Origin: Clostridium thermosuccinogenes
GTDB taxonomy: Bacteria > Bacillota > Clostridia > Acetivibrionales > DSM-5807
NCBI RefSeq assembly: GCF_002896855.1
Contig: NZ_CP021850.1
Location: forward strand, 3,559,665-3,623,664
Reading direction: 5' to 3'
Length of the DNA: 64,000 nt
Position 1 is the first letter of the stretch, and each line of letters starts with the position of its first letter. Position numbers and translations under genes: made by a program. The notes under the pieces were generated by a model. It was given only the letters and a program-made list of their open reading frames with translations, was not told the DNA's origin and searched no databases. Shown piece after piece: positions 46,478-55,271 of this stretch.

Positions 46478-48214
46478 CTAATTTTCCACTATGATGATGT
46501 ATGCGTCCCCTGTTACCGTTCCGTCTCTTTTTATCGCTCTTATCCTGTCTCCCACTTCCAGGTCGGAAGGTTTGACTATCTTTTTATCCTTCAGTATTAT
46601 GCTGTTTTGCAGGATGTTCAAGGTCATTTCCTTGCTGTCCTTCCATATACGGCTGGTTAAATCATAAACCTTGGCGTCGGTTACTTTCAGCACATCAGGT
46701 TCACTAAGCACGGTCCCCTCATCACCTGTCAAGCCTCCGCTGATCTCATAGATTTCACCCCTCACATTATACACGCCGTAAGGTGCGGTGCTGATCAGCA
46801 AAGTGTTTGTGCCGTTGGCAATTACATAGACAGTCTTGCCGGCATAGCTGTCATCCCCGTAATCCCTGAAATTCCTCTGATTGACAACTCCCTTGTCGTC
46901 TACTATCCTGCTGTCAAAGTTCAGCTTGAAGGTCTTGGGTGCGCCTGTATATTCCCAGTTAAGCCCGTTCAGCTGGGAGAAGGATTCCAAGGTAAAGCTC
47001 CTGTTTTCATCGATTTTTGAAATTCTTCCCCTGTATATCTGCACGAAGTTTACATCCGAACGGTCGCTTATCTGAACGATGCCGGCATAGTATTCACCGC
47101 TGTCAAAATCCCTGTTGGCCACTACATAGGCCATATCATCCTTGGCTATGCTTGCACCTGATACCAATCTTCCATCTTTCACTACAATAGCGCCTTTTCC
47201 TACTCTTATCCTTTCGGTGCTCTTGCTCAGCCTGAAGATGCCGGAACCGGACAAAACGTAACTTACAGTGTCATCATAGGGAATGTCTTCGGTATCCTCT
47301 TCATCTCTGTATGAAACAAAGGCCACTTTTTCTTTTCCGTCATAATCCTTAACCACTGCTATGTATGCTTCATTTTCCCGGAGGTACTTGTTGGCTGTGC
47401 TCACATCTATGGCTTTATTGTCATAATAAAAGGAACAGCCGTCGGCCAGCTTGAAGCTCGAAAAACCTATTTTGTTAGTCCTGGACCATCGCCCTCCGTC
47501 AAAAACCTCCAGATTCATCATCACTATTTTGTCGGACATTTCGTCAACATAATCGACTTTGCCTTTGTATATGGCTGTTATGAAATGTCTGCCGCTTTCG
47601 ACAGCTATCTCCTTCACCTTGGTGAATTTATTGGTTATGTGCAGCAGCAGCCTTACCCTGTCACCATCTTTCAGACTGCTGTAAGCTGCCGGTTTTTTAT
47701 CCCTGGAGACGAAGGTATCATCGTCTATTTCCAGCACCTGTTGTTCTCCGTCATCATATTCCACCACCAGCGATGTGCTCCTCTTGGATATGATAACTCC
47801 GTATTTTGCCGTATAGTTATCCACTGCGCTTACGGAAATCACATACATATTTTCATCCAGTTTTAAAAACACCGTGTCTCCGGTTTCAATATCTTCAATG
47901 GAAGCTTCCTTGTTATTTTTTAGAACCTCCAGATCACTCATATCCCCGTAGTTGTAGGTTCTCAAAATATAAAACTGTTCAATCCCGGGCTCAGTTCCGG
48001 TGCCATCTTCACCGTATAATGTAATATAGCCCATTTGAGGATTGTTTTCCTCAACTATACCTTTAACGACCGTTGTTCTGTTCAGCTGGGCCCTGGGGGT
48101 TACTTTGTAATTTGCCGCCCAGGCACCGGCATGCGCAAATATCAGCATTACAGCAAGAATAAAGGATAAGCTTCCATATAGTTTGTTGCGAAATTTTGTG
48201 CTATTGTATCTCAT
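46478..48214 (-). CDS. Secreted protein with repeated beta-strand units, unknown function
   Basis: A 578-residue protein with a signal peptide (FILAVMLIFAHAGAWA). The mature part is built from several similar units of about 80-100 residues. Examples are VKGIVEENNPQMGYITLYGE, YKGKVDYVDEMSDKIVMMNL, YRGRISKIDENRSFTLESF and VRGEIYEISGG, often ending in DLEVGDRIRAIKR-like segments. These look like DUF5666/S1-like barrels. No enzyme motif is seen. It lies 34 bases upstream of the SLH gene on the same strand, so they are probably co-expressed. I do not recognise a named family. Confidence 0.7.
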   Translation of the reverse strand: MRYNSTKFRNKLYGSLSFILAVMLIFAHAGAWAANYKVTPRAQLNRTTVVKGIVEENNPQMGYITLYGEDGTGTEPGIEQFYILRTYNYGDMSDLEVLKNNKEASIEDIETGDTVFLKLDENMYVISVSAVDNYTAKYGVIISKRSTSLVVEYDDGEQQVLEIDDDTFVSRDKKPAAYSSLKDGDRVRLLLHITNKFTKVKEIAVESGRHFITAIYKGKVDYVDEMSDKIVMMNLEVFDGGRWSRTNKIGFSSFKLADGCSFYYDNKAIDVSTANKYLRENEAYIAVVKDYDGKEKVAFVSYRDEEDTEDIPYDDTVSYVLSGSGIFRLSKSTERIRVGKGAIVVKDGRLVSGASIAKDDMAYVVANRDFDSGEYYAGIVQISDRSDVNFVQIYRGRISKIDENRSFTLESFSQLNGLNWEYTGAPKTFKLNFDSRIVDDKGVVNQRNFRDYGDDSYAGKTVYVIANGTNTLLISTAPYGVYNVRGEIYEISGGLTGDEGTVLSEPDVLKVTDAKVYDLTSRIWKDSKEMTLNILQNSIILKDKKIVKPSDLEVGDRIRAIKRDGTVTGDAYIIIVEN

Positions 48215-48328
48215 GGCAATGTCCTTCCGATATAATATATATTATTTATATCGGCTTAAAAGGAAAAAAATTTACCCCTTCAGGCCACAAGGATAATATT
48301 TATTGCATGTATAAACACTATATAGCTT

Positions 48329-48429
48329 AGGAATGAATTCAGCTAATAATGGATGTACTGATTGTTATGTGCTTTGAATCCTTTCGGAACAACACCCATC
48401 CATTTCAATTATCTGAATTCAAACCAATT
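48329..48429 (+). repeat. MITE-like inverted-repeat element, copy B
   Basis: About 101 bases. It begins AGGAATGAATTCAGCTAATA and ends CTGAATTCAAACCAATT, and its two ends are imperfect inverted repeats. It matches copy C (reverse orientation, 55105-55204) at more than 90 percent by eye. The outer flanks CACTATATA (48316-48324) and TATATAGTG (48431-48439) also pair, so the whole region can fold as one long hairpin. Confidence 0.75.
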
Positions 48430-48453
48430 TTATATAGTGCCTGCATATATAAA

Positions 48454-48481
48454 AAATATCTCTCCGTAGAGCTACGGAGAG
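48454..48481 (-). terminator. Intrinsic terminator after the MBL hydrolase gene
   Basis: CTCTCCGTAG (48460-48469) and CTACGGAGAG (48472-48481) form a tight stem. On the minus strand it is followed by ATATTTTTTATA. It stands 14 bases past the stop codon. Confidence 0.75.
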
Positions 48482-48494
48482 ATAAGGTTTGGAC

Positions 48495-49133
48495 TTATTT
48501 ATAATTTAGCACGATGACGTTGGACAGAGTTTTCAGATTTTCAGCAGTAACCTCTATCTCCTGTTTTGCCGCCATTTCACCGCCACCGGCCAATGCGAGG
48601 AACTTGTTGACTCCATCCACCGAAAAGGTTAGAGCATCGGTTTTAAAATGCATGGGAATTGTGACAGCAGGCTTGAGGACTTTGACCACCTCATAGGCTT
48701 CTTCCGCATCTACAGTGAACACTCCTCCCACCGGCAGCATCAGAACATCCACCCTTCCGATTTCATCGGCATGCTGTTGCGTCAGAATGTGCCCTAGGTC
48801 ACCGCAGTGGCATATGTTAATTCCGTCAACAGTTATGTTGAATACTATATTGCTTCCCCGATCCTTTCCCTGATTTTTATCGTGGTATGTAAAAACACCT
48901 TTTATATTCACTCCGTTTATGAAATGCTCCCCTACCTTGTCCACAAGGGAAAAATTGCCCTTTACTGCCTGGGTGTAGTTATGGTCAAAGTGCCCATGGC
49001 TTACCGTAACAATATCAGCTTCCACTTCCGGCAAAGGGTATCCCACGCTCTCATCGAAGGGATCGGTGAGTATCCTGACACCGCTTTGCGAAGTTATTAG
49101 AAAACATGAATGACCCAGCCATTTTATTTTCAC
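48495..49133 (-). CDS. Metal-dependent hydrolase, MBL fold (UPF0173-like)
   Basis: A 212-residue metallo-beta-lactamase-fold protein. Metal ligands are visible as VSHGHFDHNY near residue 46-53 and the His in CHCGDLGHIL near residue 110, with IPMHFKTDALTF near 175. The UPF0173 family hydrolyses unknown substrates. A GTG at 49133 is the start because AGGAGGTATTCGCT precedes it; the 11 codons upstream overlap that ribosome site. Last gene of the ddl-murI-DUF1934 group. Confidence 0.88.
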   Translation of the reverse strand: MKIKWLGHSCFLITSQSGVRILTDPFDESVGYPLPEVEADIVTVSHGHFDHNYTQAVKGNFSLVDKVGEHFINGVNIKGVFTYHDKNQGKDRGSNIVFNITVDGINICHCGDLGHILTQQHADEIGRVDVLMLPVGGVFTVDAEEAYEVVKVLKPAVTIPMHFKTDALTFSVDGVNKFLALAGGGEMAAKQEIEVTAENLKTLSNVIVLNYK

Positions 49134-49205
49134 AGCGAATACCTCCTTATTTTTTACTTTTTCCAAAGTTTGTCAATAATGTCCTCTTAATATTCCTATA
49201 TCATT

Positions 49206-49673
49206 TTAATTGTCGGTAGTCAACTCGGATCTCGTGCTATCGGTCTGGTCTGCGGCTTCCCTTATCAGCATGCGGAAGCCGTTGAACCCTGTTACGTGGT
49301 TGTCAATTTCCACTTCATACCCTACACTGATCTCACCGCCGGAATCATTTACATTTACGCTGAATTCATTGGTGTAAATACCTATGGTCAAAGCGCCGCT
49401 TTCCGTATCATAGTAAGCCATATGCTTTTGTCCCTGTTCAAAAATGAACTGGGTGTTGACTGTGCCAAAGCGCATAAGGGTTATATTGGCATCAGTTATT
49501 TTCAGTGTTGTCGTCGTTCCTTCCATACCTGTTACCTCACTTTCCTTGTAGGTAACATAATATGTATTATCCTTTTTATAGAATTTCCCTTCGGTTACAA
49601 GCTCCATTCTGTTTTCATCGTTATCTTCTCCAGTCTGAGTGCCCACAACTGAAATTATAACATTCTTATTCAC
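49206..49673 (-). CDS. DUF1934 domain-containing beta-barrel protein
   Basis: A 155-residue protein of the DUF1934 (YwiB) family. Motifs are NVIISVVGTQTGEDNDENRMELVTEGKF and YYVTYKESEVTGMEGTTTTLKI, consistent with a lipocalin-like small barrel. GTG start with GGAGG 10 bases upstream. Function unknown. It follows murI by 155 bases and precedes the MBL gene. Confidence 0.85.
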   Translation of the reverse strand: MNKNVIISVVGTQTGEDNDENRMELVTEGKFYKKDNTYYVTYKESEVTGMEGTTTTLKITDANITLMRFGTVNTQFIFEQGQKHMAYYDTESGALTIGIYTNEFSVNVNDSGGEISVGYEVEIDNHVTGFNGFRMLIREAADQTDSTRSELTTDN

Positions 49674-49828
49674 AGGCTGTTTTCCTCCGTAAAGTCAAAT
49701 TATTTGCTTGCCTGCCATGTCGGTTTCCCGGAACATGTCCGGTTTAAAAAGCCGGCAAGCTAAGATCTCTCTTTTCTTTCTCTACATTACTATAACACAA
49801 TTTTAACCAAAATACGCTTCTTTGTGTA

Positions 49829-50635
49829 TCAATACTTTTCTATATCCACCTTCTCGGCAGAATTTATCTCCCTGCCCAGAAATGCGCTGCCAAACTGCTC
49901 GAACTTCTCAACACTGTCGCTGGTATAATACCTGTATACCGGCCTGATTTTGCTGTCCCTGGCTATATCCTTTTCCTCGATGAGCTTTTTCACCGTCTTT
50001 GCCACTTCCTGACCGGAATTTACCAATGTGACTCCCTCTCCCATGACCTTCGATATCGCTTTTTGCAGGAGAGGATAGTGGGTGCAGCCGAGCACCAATG
50101 TGTCTACTCCTTCTTTTTTAAGTGGTGTCAGGTACTCCTCCGCAATCCTGACGGCTATATCATTATCCCACCAGCCTTCCTCGGCAAGCTGCACGAAGAG
50201 CGGACAGGCCTTGGAATATATTTCTACGGTATTGTCAATCCTGCTGATGGCCTTTTCATAAACACCGGTATTTATTGTTCCCGTTGTTCCTATTACGCCG
50301 ATCTTTTTGTTGCGAGTTGCCTTAACTGCAGCCAGCGCTCCGGGTTGTATAACTTCGATCACCGGTATTCCAAAGCTGTTTTTAGCTGTCTCATAGCTGT
50401 ATGCGCTGGCCGTATTGCAAGCTATCACTATCATCTTTATATCCTGGTTCATAAGAAATCTTATATCCTGCAGCGTATACTTGATCACTGTTTCTCTGGA
50501 TTTCGTCCCGTAAGGAACCCTTCCGCAGTCTCCAAAATAAACCATACTCTCCGTTGGAACGAACTTCATTATTTCTTTTAAAACAGTTAAGCCCCCCAAA
50601 CCGGAGTCAAAAACTCCTATAGGCCTATTATCCAT
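49829..50635 (-). CDS. murI: Glutamate racemase
   Basis: A 268-residue racemase that makes D-glutamate for peptidoglycan. The two catalytic cysteines are in VIACNTASAYSYE (near residue 74) and LVLGCTHYPLLQK (near residue 185), with the start PIGVFDSGLGGLTVLKE. The ATG at 50635 follows GGGGGATAATT; ten upstream in-frame codons have no site. It is 51 bases after ddl, which supports a joint cell-wall precursor operon. Confidence 0.95.
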   Translation of the reverse strand: MDNRPIGVFDSGLGGLTVLKEIMKFVPTESMVYFGDCGRVPYGTKSRETVIKYTLQDIRFLMNQDIKMIVIACNTASAYSYETAKNSFGIPVIEVIQPGALAAVKATRNKKIGVIGTTGTINTGVYEKAISRIDNTVEIYSKACPLFVQLAEEGWWDNDIAVRIAEEYLTPLKKEGVDTLVLGCTHYPLLQKAISKVMGEGVTLVNSGQEVAKTVKKLIEEKDIARDSKIRPVYRYYTSDSVEKFEQFGSAFLGREINSAEKVDIEKY

Positions 50636-50686
50636 AATTATCCCCCAAACTATCCCAGTTGGCAATCATCCACTGCCAACTGGCGA

Positions 50687-51841
50687 TCATTGATCAAATT
50701 CTCTTTTGTTATCCTCAAATCTCTCAATAGCCAAATCTATAAGGCGTTCAATCAATTCACCGTAAGGAATGCCGGATGCCTCCCACAGCTGCGGGTACAT
50801 GCTTATGCTTGTAAATCCCGGCAACGTATTGATCTCATTTATGTAAATTTCTCCGGTTTCCTTGTGGACAAAAAAGTCAACCCTGGACAGTCCTGAGCAA
50901 TCCAGCGCCTTAAAGGCTCTAATTGCATATTCCCTGATGGTACGGATCGTGCTTTCCGGCAAATCCGCCGGTATAACTGCTTTGGAATTGTCGTCCAGAT
51001 ATTTGGCATTATAATCATAGAATTCATTGCCTGGGATTATCTCTCCGACCGTTGAAGCTATTGGGTCGTCGTTTCCCAGCACGGCGCATTCTATTTCCCT
51101 GCCGTCTATGAATTCCTCTACTAATATTCTCCTATCATACTTTGCAGCCAGCTCAAGGGCATCAATAAGTTCACCCCTGTCATGGGCCTTGCTTATACCT
51201 ACGGAAGAACCCGCATTGCTAGGTTTGACAAAGCACGGATATGTAAAGGTCTTTTCCACCTGATCAATTATAGACTCCCTATCCTGTTTTATCTGTTTTC
51301 TGTTAAAGACGAGATACCTGCCCTGGGGTATGCCGGCTTTTTCAAAAATGATCTTTGCATAGGCTTTATCCATACCCAGCGCCGAACCCAGCACCCCGCA
51401 TCCTACATAAGGAATGCCCGCCAGTTCCAAAAGCCCCTGGATTGTACCATCCTCACCGTTACACCCATGGAGCACGGGGAACACAACATCTATCGCACCC
51501 TTGCCTTTATCTACTCCGGCAGCTTCAAAAATATTACCCGCGGAAGCACCTGCCAGCGCTGTCTCACAAGCTTCGGTGTTCATCGGCACTGCCAGCTTTT
51601 TTACTTCTGCGGAGCCCGACAGAGCCTTTGCTTCGGCAATAGCCTGCCACTCGCCGCTTCCTATCTTATCCACCGGTCCGTCATAGGTAAGCCATCGGCC
51701 GTCTTTGGTGATTCCAATCATGACTACATCAAATTTATCCCTGTTGATATTCCTGATAATAGATTCGGCTGAAACCCTGGAAACTTCATGTTCAGAAGAT
51801 TGTCCTCCGAAAATTACAGCTACTCTTTTTTTACCCTCCAT
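50687..51841 (-). CDS. ddl: D-alanine--D-alanine ligase
   Basis: A 384-residue ATP-grasp ligase that joins two D-alanines for the peptidoglycan stem. The start VAVIFGGQSSEHEVSRVSAESI, the HGCNGEDGTIQGLLELAGIPYVG motif and the metal-binding end FINEINTLPGFTSISMYPQLW-like region (INEINTLPGFTS) are all present. A second signature, KPSNAGSSVGISKA, lies near residue 205. VanZ is distant and no van genes are nearby, so a normal ligase is preferred. First gene of the ddl-murI-DUF1934-MBL group; GGGGTGG site before the ATG. Confidence 0.95.
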   Translation of the reverse strand: MEGKKRVAVIFGGQSSEHEVSRVSAESIIRNINRDKFDVVMIGITKDGRWLTYDGPVDKIGSGEWQAIAEAKALSGSAEVKKLAVPMNTEACETALAGASAGNIFEAAGVDKGKGAIDVVFPVLHGCNGEDGTIQGLLELAGIPYVGCGVLGSALGMDKAYAKIIFEKAGIPQGRYLVFNRKQIKQDRESIIDQVEKTFTYPCFVKPSNAGSSVGISKAHDRGELIDALELAAKYDRRILVEEFIDGREIECAVLGNDDPIASTVGEIIPGNEFYDYNAKYLDDNSKAVIPADLPESTIRTIREYAIRAFKALDCSGLSRVDFFVHKETGEIYINEINTLPGFTSISMYPQLWEASGIPYGELIERLIDLAIERFEDNKREFDQ

Positions 51842-52263
51842 ACATCCACCCCGTTATTATTTTCGGTGGCCATTGCTATTGCAGGCTTTCGGATGAGGTC
51901 CCTGCCGCCTTCCTGCATGCGGTATCGGATCTCAAGAGAAAAACAACCGAATAACAATGGACACTATCCTTGTCTATTCCCATTTTATGAGGTTGCCAAT
52001 AAATATATTTCATATTTTACTATTTAAATGCGCCAACATCAAGTTTTTTGCCAGACAAATGACAGCTCTGAACCGCTAAAAAAACAACATTGCAGGGGAT
52101 TCTTTGCCAAACCGGTTGCTGTTATGGATTTATGTGCTATAATTATCGATAATGGGCTTTAATTGCAATATACAGGCGGTATATTACAAGCGATGCTAAA
52201 AATGCTCCTGCTTTGCCGCCGGCCTGTTACAATGCGGAAAAATTGCAGTCGGGAGGTATCGGA
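51842..52263. other. Divergent promoter region between ddl and the FmdB-like gene
   Basis: No gene is supported. On the plus strand TTGCTG (52116-52121), 16 bases, TATAAT (52138-52143) may drive the FmdB-like gene. Nothing else stands out. Confidence 0.4.
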
Positions 52264-52482
52264 ATGCCTTTTTATGATTTGAGGTGCAAGCATTGCGGAG
52301 AAGAATTCAACGTCATGGCAAAGATGAGCGATCGGGAAAACAAGCTGATCCATTGCCCAAAATGCGGGAATAACGAGTTGGAAGCCATATTTTCAAACGT
52401 CAACATAATCCGGTCCGGAAAATCCGCTGAAAAGGAGTGCCCTAACTTTCACAAATGCGGAGGATGCTGCAGCCACGGTTGA
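52264..52482 (+). CDS. FmdB-family zinc-ribbon protein
   Basis: A 72-residue protein. MPFYDLRCKHCGEEFNVM is the FmdB start, with Cys pairs CKHC and CPKC making one zinc site. The C-terminal end has four more cysteines and a His (CPNFHKCGGCCSHG). The ATG at 52264 follows GGGAGGTATCGGA; a longer ORF upstream is not supported. FmdB proteins are thought to be regulatory or metal-linked; role here unknown. Confidence 0.85.
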   Translation: MPFYDLRCKHCGEEFNVMAKMSDRENKLIHCPKCGNNELEAIFSNVNIIRSGKSAEKECPNFHKCGGCCSHG

Positions 52483-52559
52483 TGATGAATTCCTTCCGGA
52501 GAAACGGCACCTTTAGTTTTAATTTGCGGTCGCACTTTTTTTAATCTGCGGCCGCATTC

Positions 52560-52790
52560 TTCGCGTATTGGTTTTTTACATTGGGTTTTCCAAAAAGTTT
52601 ACAGGTTTTTACCCCTGATTAAAACAACGGAAGAAATTGCGTAGCAATTTCAACACACCGTTTCAACGAGGCGGAAGATTTTAACTCACCATCTGTTGTA
52701 AAATTAGGTACCCGCCACTTTTGAGAGGTGGGGGACATCTTTAGCCTCGTTATAAACCGAATTCCACCCCATATCCCGAAAGCGCATTTT
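52560..52790 (+). mobile_element. Possible remnant of an IS200/IS605-type element end
   Basis: There is no transposase gene. The segment CCCGCCACTTTTGAGAGGTG (near 52711) has the hairpin-plus-tail look of IS200/IS605 or tnpB right ends. Other hairpins are nearby (ATTGC/GCAAT near 52640, and CCACCCC pairing with GGGGTGG at about 52767-52813). I cannot identify the element; this is a weak call from pattern memory. Confidence 0.3.
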
Positions 52791-52864
52791 GCCTTTAGGA
52801 AATGCAGGGGTGGATTTGAATTCTTCTGTGGAGAATTGGGCTTTTTACCCGACCATAAAAAAAC

Positions 52865-52886
52865 AAGCCTGTCACAGGCTTATTTT
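52865..52886 (+). terminator. Bidirectional intrinsic terminator
   Basis: AAGCCTG (52865-52871) pairs with CAGGCTT (52875-52881). It is followed by ATTTTTAT on the plus strand and by a T-run on the minus strand. It separates the FmdB region from the GerMN gene. Confidence 0.6.
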
Positions 52887-53113
52887 TATCGGCTGTTCGG
52901 TTTCAGATAAATTTTGCTCCTGGCTTTCGTCCATGCAGAAGCCCAATATTCCAGAAGTTACTATGCTCCAAGAATTCGTCTGCTCTTAAACTTCATTTAT
53001 TTTAAAGTCTCATATATTTTAAAGTCTTATCTGCCCCAGAACGTGAGTATTCCGGAAACCCATCCGTCACAGAATGGCACCCACTTCAGAGCCTAGTTCT
53101 TTTAAGGCCTCTT

Positions 53114-53986
53114 CTACTCTAAAACCTCATCGGTTTCATCAAAAACAGCATCGCCTATATCTACATCCACTTCCATGCCGTCATCATAGAACTCGAGGTC
53201 TGCGTCCTGATCTTCCTCCTGATATTCCCCGGCATCAACATCTATGTATTCCGAATCAACATCGATGTACTCCGAGTCGGAGACATCTTCGGCATCCGAT
53301 GCATCCGCTTCCTCCTTATCCGCTGCGCTTTCATCCTGGTCAGAGGCTTTCAAGCTGTCTTCACTCATGCTTGATATAGCAGCTTCCTTGCTTATCAGGG
53401 AAACAGTCCTCGGGAAAGGCACGTCAAACTGGAAATTCCCCTTAAATTCCTTGCAGGTCTTTCCTTCGATCAGGAACTGTACCTTTTCAATTTCCTTCAA
53501 CTCGGTAAGGGAGTTGACAATTGAATAAATAGTCATTCGCTCCTCCGCTTTGCCACCCGGATGATTTTCGACGAACTCCTTGGACAAATCCACCGTTGCT
53601 ATGCGGGTTTCTGTATCGATCTTAACTTTTGCCTTCTGTTTTGTTCCTACAGGTATGGTTCTCTTCAACCCGCTGTCAGCGCTGGGACCCTTAATCAGCT
53701 CATCCACAATTATTGAGGCAAGGTTATTCACGCTTTTCTTCGCTTCCGTCAGAGGAACATATCTGATTTCTTTCACCAGCTTTGTGTTATCCTCATTGGC
53801 GAAATATAGATAAACCGGCATATTTTCATTGAGTTTTTTAGCCTCTTCTTCTCCCATTACAACATAACTCACAGGAAACAGTTCATCGTTGTTTTTCTGC
53901 ATTCCTAGCTTTTGTAACATTGTGCATCCTGAAAATAATGACATTACCATAACACATGTTATGATAACACATATGGTTTTCCTCAT
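53114..53986 (-). CDS. GerMN-domain lipoprotein with acidic C-terminal tail
   Basis: A 290-residue lipoprotein. Signal peptide and lipobox end in SLFSGC. A GerMN domain spans residues about 40-200 (VYLYFANEDNTKLVKEIR, then SIIVDELIKGPSADSGLKRTIP and ATVDLSKEFVENHPGG). GerMN is named for the B. subtilis germination/sporulation protein GerM. The last 80 residues are very acidic, with a tandem repeat DSEYIDVD. The ATG at 53986 follows GAGGTGGCCGGGGA; 26 upstream codons are not needed. Right after the stop, another minus-strand frame stays open for about 17 codons (RVEEALKELGSEVGAIL), possibly a frameshifted end. Confidence 0.82.
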   Translation of the reverse strand: MRKTICVIITCVMVMSLFSGCTMLQKLGMQKNNDELFPVSYVVMGEEEAKKLNENMPVYLYFANEDNTKLVKEIRYVPLTEAKKSVNNLASIIVDELIKGPSADSGLKRTIPVGTKQKAKVKIDTETRIATVDLSKEFVENHPGGKAEERMTIYSIVNSLTELKEIEKVQFLIEGKTCKEFKGNFQFDVPFPRTVSLISKEAAISSMSEDSLKASDQDESAADKEEADASDAEDVSDSEYIDVDSEYIDVDAGEYQEEDQDADLEFYDDGMEVDVDIGDAVFDETDEVLE

Positions 53987-54138
53987 TCCCCGGCCACCTC
54001 GCAAATTTTTCTTTACACGATATTCATATGCCGGTGGCCTTTTTAGTATTCTAAGTTTGAACAAATTTTTGTCCTGGCCGAAATGCAGCCTTTTTTACTA
54101 TTTGCTTGAATAAAACTTAGTGTTTCAAACAGCACTTA

Positions 54139-55029
54139 TTAATAGTAAAGTCCTACTATTACCAAGCATGTTATTCCCCAGAGCAGTATATCGATAAGCA
54201 GAGGTTTATCCTTAAAAAGCACCAGTTCAGGGCTTCCCCCGAAATTTTTACTGGATACGAGATACTGGTATCGGAAGATGCCGTAAAGCACAAAAGGAAT
54301 GGTTATCATCATATGGCTGGACCTGCCTGCCTCAAAGGTATAAAGGGAATAAGACATAACTGTGGTTGAAGTCACAACTCCCAGCATGTTGTCGATCAAC
54401 TGGGGTGTATACTTGTCGAGTATTTTCCGGTGGTTTGCCGCGTCACCGGATAAAACCGTCAGTTCATTTTTCCTCTTGTTAAGCGCCAGGAAAAGCGACA
54501 ACAAGGTGGTGCAAAGTATCAGCCAGGGAGATATTATAACATCGATGACAACTGTCCCTCCAAGGGTTCTCAGCACAAATCCTACAGAGATGGCTATAAC
54601 ATCCACTATTATTATATTTTTGAGCACAAGGGAATAAAGGCAGACAAGGATGAAATATGCCGCCAGTATTGCCAGCAATCTCACATCCAGCAAAAAAGCA
54701 AGAGTAAGAGCCGCTATCAGCATCAGTATGGAATAGATCAAAGCTTCTCCGGGCTTAATCCTTCCGGACGCTATGGGTCTTTTGCATTTTTCCGGATGCA
54801 GCTTGTCTTTCTCCCTGTCGACAATATCATTAATTATGTAAACAACACCGGACACCACTGAAAACAGGCAAAATGTAAAAAATGCCTTGGCTACAAGGCT
54901 TATGTCCAAGAAAGACTTGGAAAACACAAGCCCTGCAAAGACAATCACATTTTTAACCCATTGCTTCGGACGCATTGCAGTGACAATTGCGCTTAATTTT
55001 TTAGATATTCCGGTATTTGCTGAACTCAT
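54139..55029 (-). CDS. UbiA-family prenyltransferase, decaprenyl-phosphate phosphoribosyltransferase-like
   Basis: A 296-residue membrane enzyme with about eight hydrophobic segments. The metal/prenyl-diphosphate motif NDIVDREKDKLHPEKCKRP is near residues 67-85 and the second acidic motif LNKRKNEL near residue 185. The set PKQWVKNVIVFAGLVFS at the start is typical of decaprenyl-phosphate phosphoribosyltransferases (first step to decaprenylphosphoryl-arabinose in Actinobacteria, found also in other phyla). The ATG at 55029 has GAGGATTTGGTT before it. The next upstream gene is a GT39-like protein, a plausible user of a lipid-linked sugar. Confidence 0.8.
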   Translation of the reverse strand: MSSANTGISKKLSAIVTAMRPKQWVKNVIVFAGLVFSKSFLDISLVAKAFFTFCLFSVVSGVVYIINDIVDREKDKLHPEKCKRPIASGRIKPGEALIYSILMLIAALTLAFLLDVRLLAILAAYFILVCLYSLVLKNIIIVDVIAISVGFVLRTLGGTVVIDVIISPWLILCTTLLSLFLALNKRKNELTVLSGDAANHRKILDKYTPQLIDNMLGVVTSTTVMSYSLYTFEAGRSSHMMITIPFVLYGIFRYQYLVSSKNFGGSPELVLFKDKPLLIDILLWGITCLVIVGLYY

Positions 55030-55104
55030 AACCAAATCCTCTTTCCGTTTTCATAAATAAACTCTTTGTGCTGATGGTGCTATTACAAAGTAATACAAAA
55101 AATT

Positions 55105-55204
55105 ATTGGTTTGAATTCAGCTAATTGAAATGGATGATTGCTGTTCCGAAAGGATTCAAAGCACATGACAATCAATACATCCATTATTAGCTGAATTCAT
55201 TCCT
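55105..55204 (-). repeat. MITE-like inverted-repeat element, copy C
   Basis: About 100 bases, in reverse orientation to copies A and B. Reverse-complemented it begins AGGAATGAATTCAGCTAATA and keeps the centre GTGCTTTGAATCCTTTCGGA found in copy B. It lies between the prenyltransferase gene start and the GT39-like gene end. Confidence 0.75.
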
Positions 55205-55271
55205 AAATCATTCCAATCATTTCATCCATCCTCACCAAGGTTCCCGCAATCCAATGACCGTTAAATCCGCT

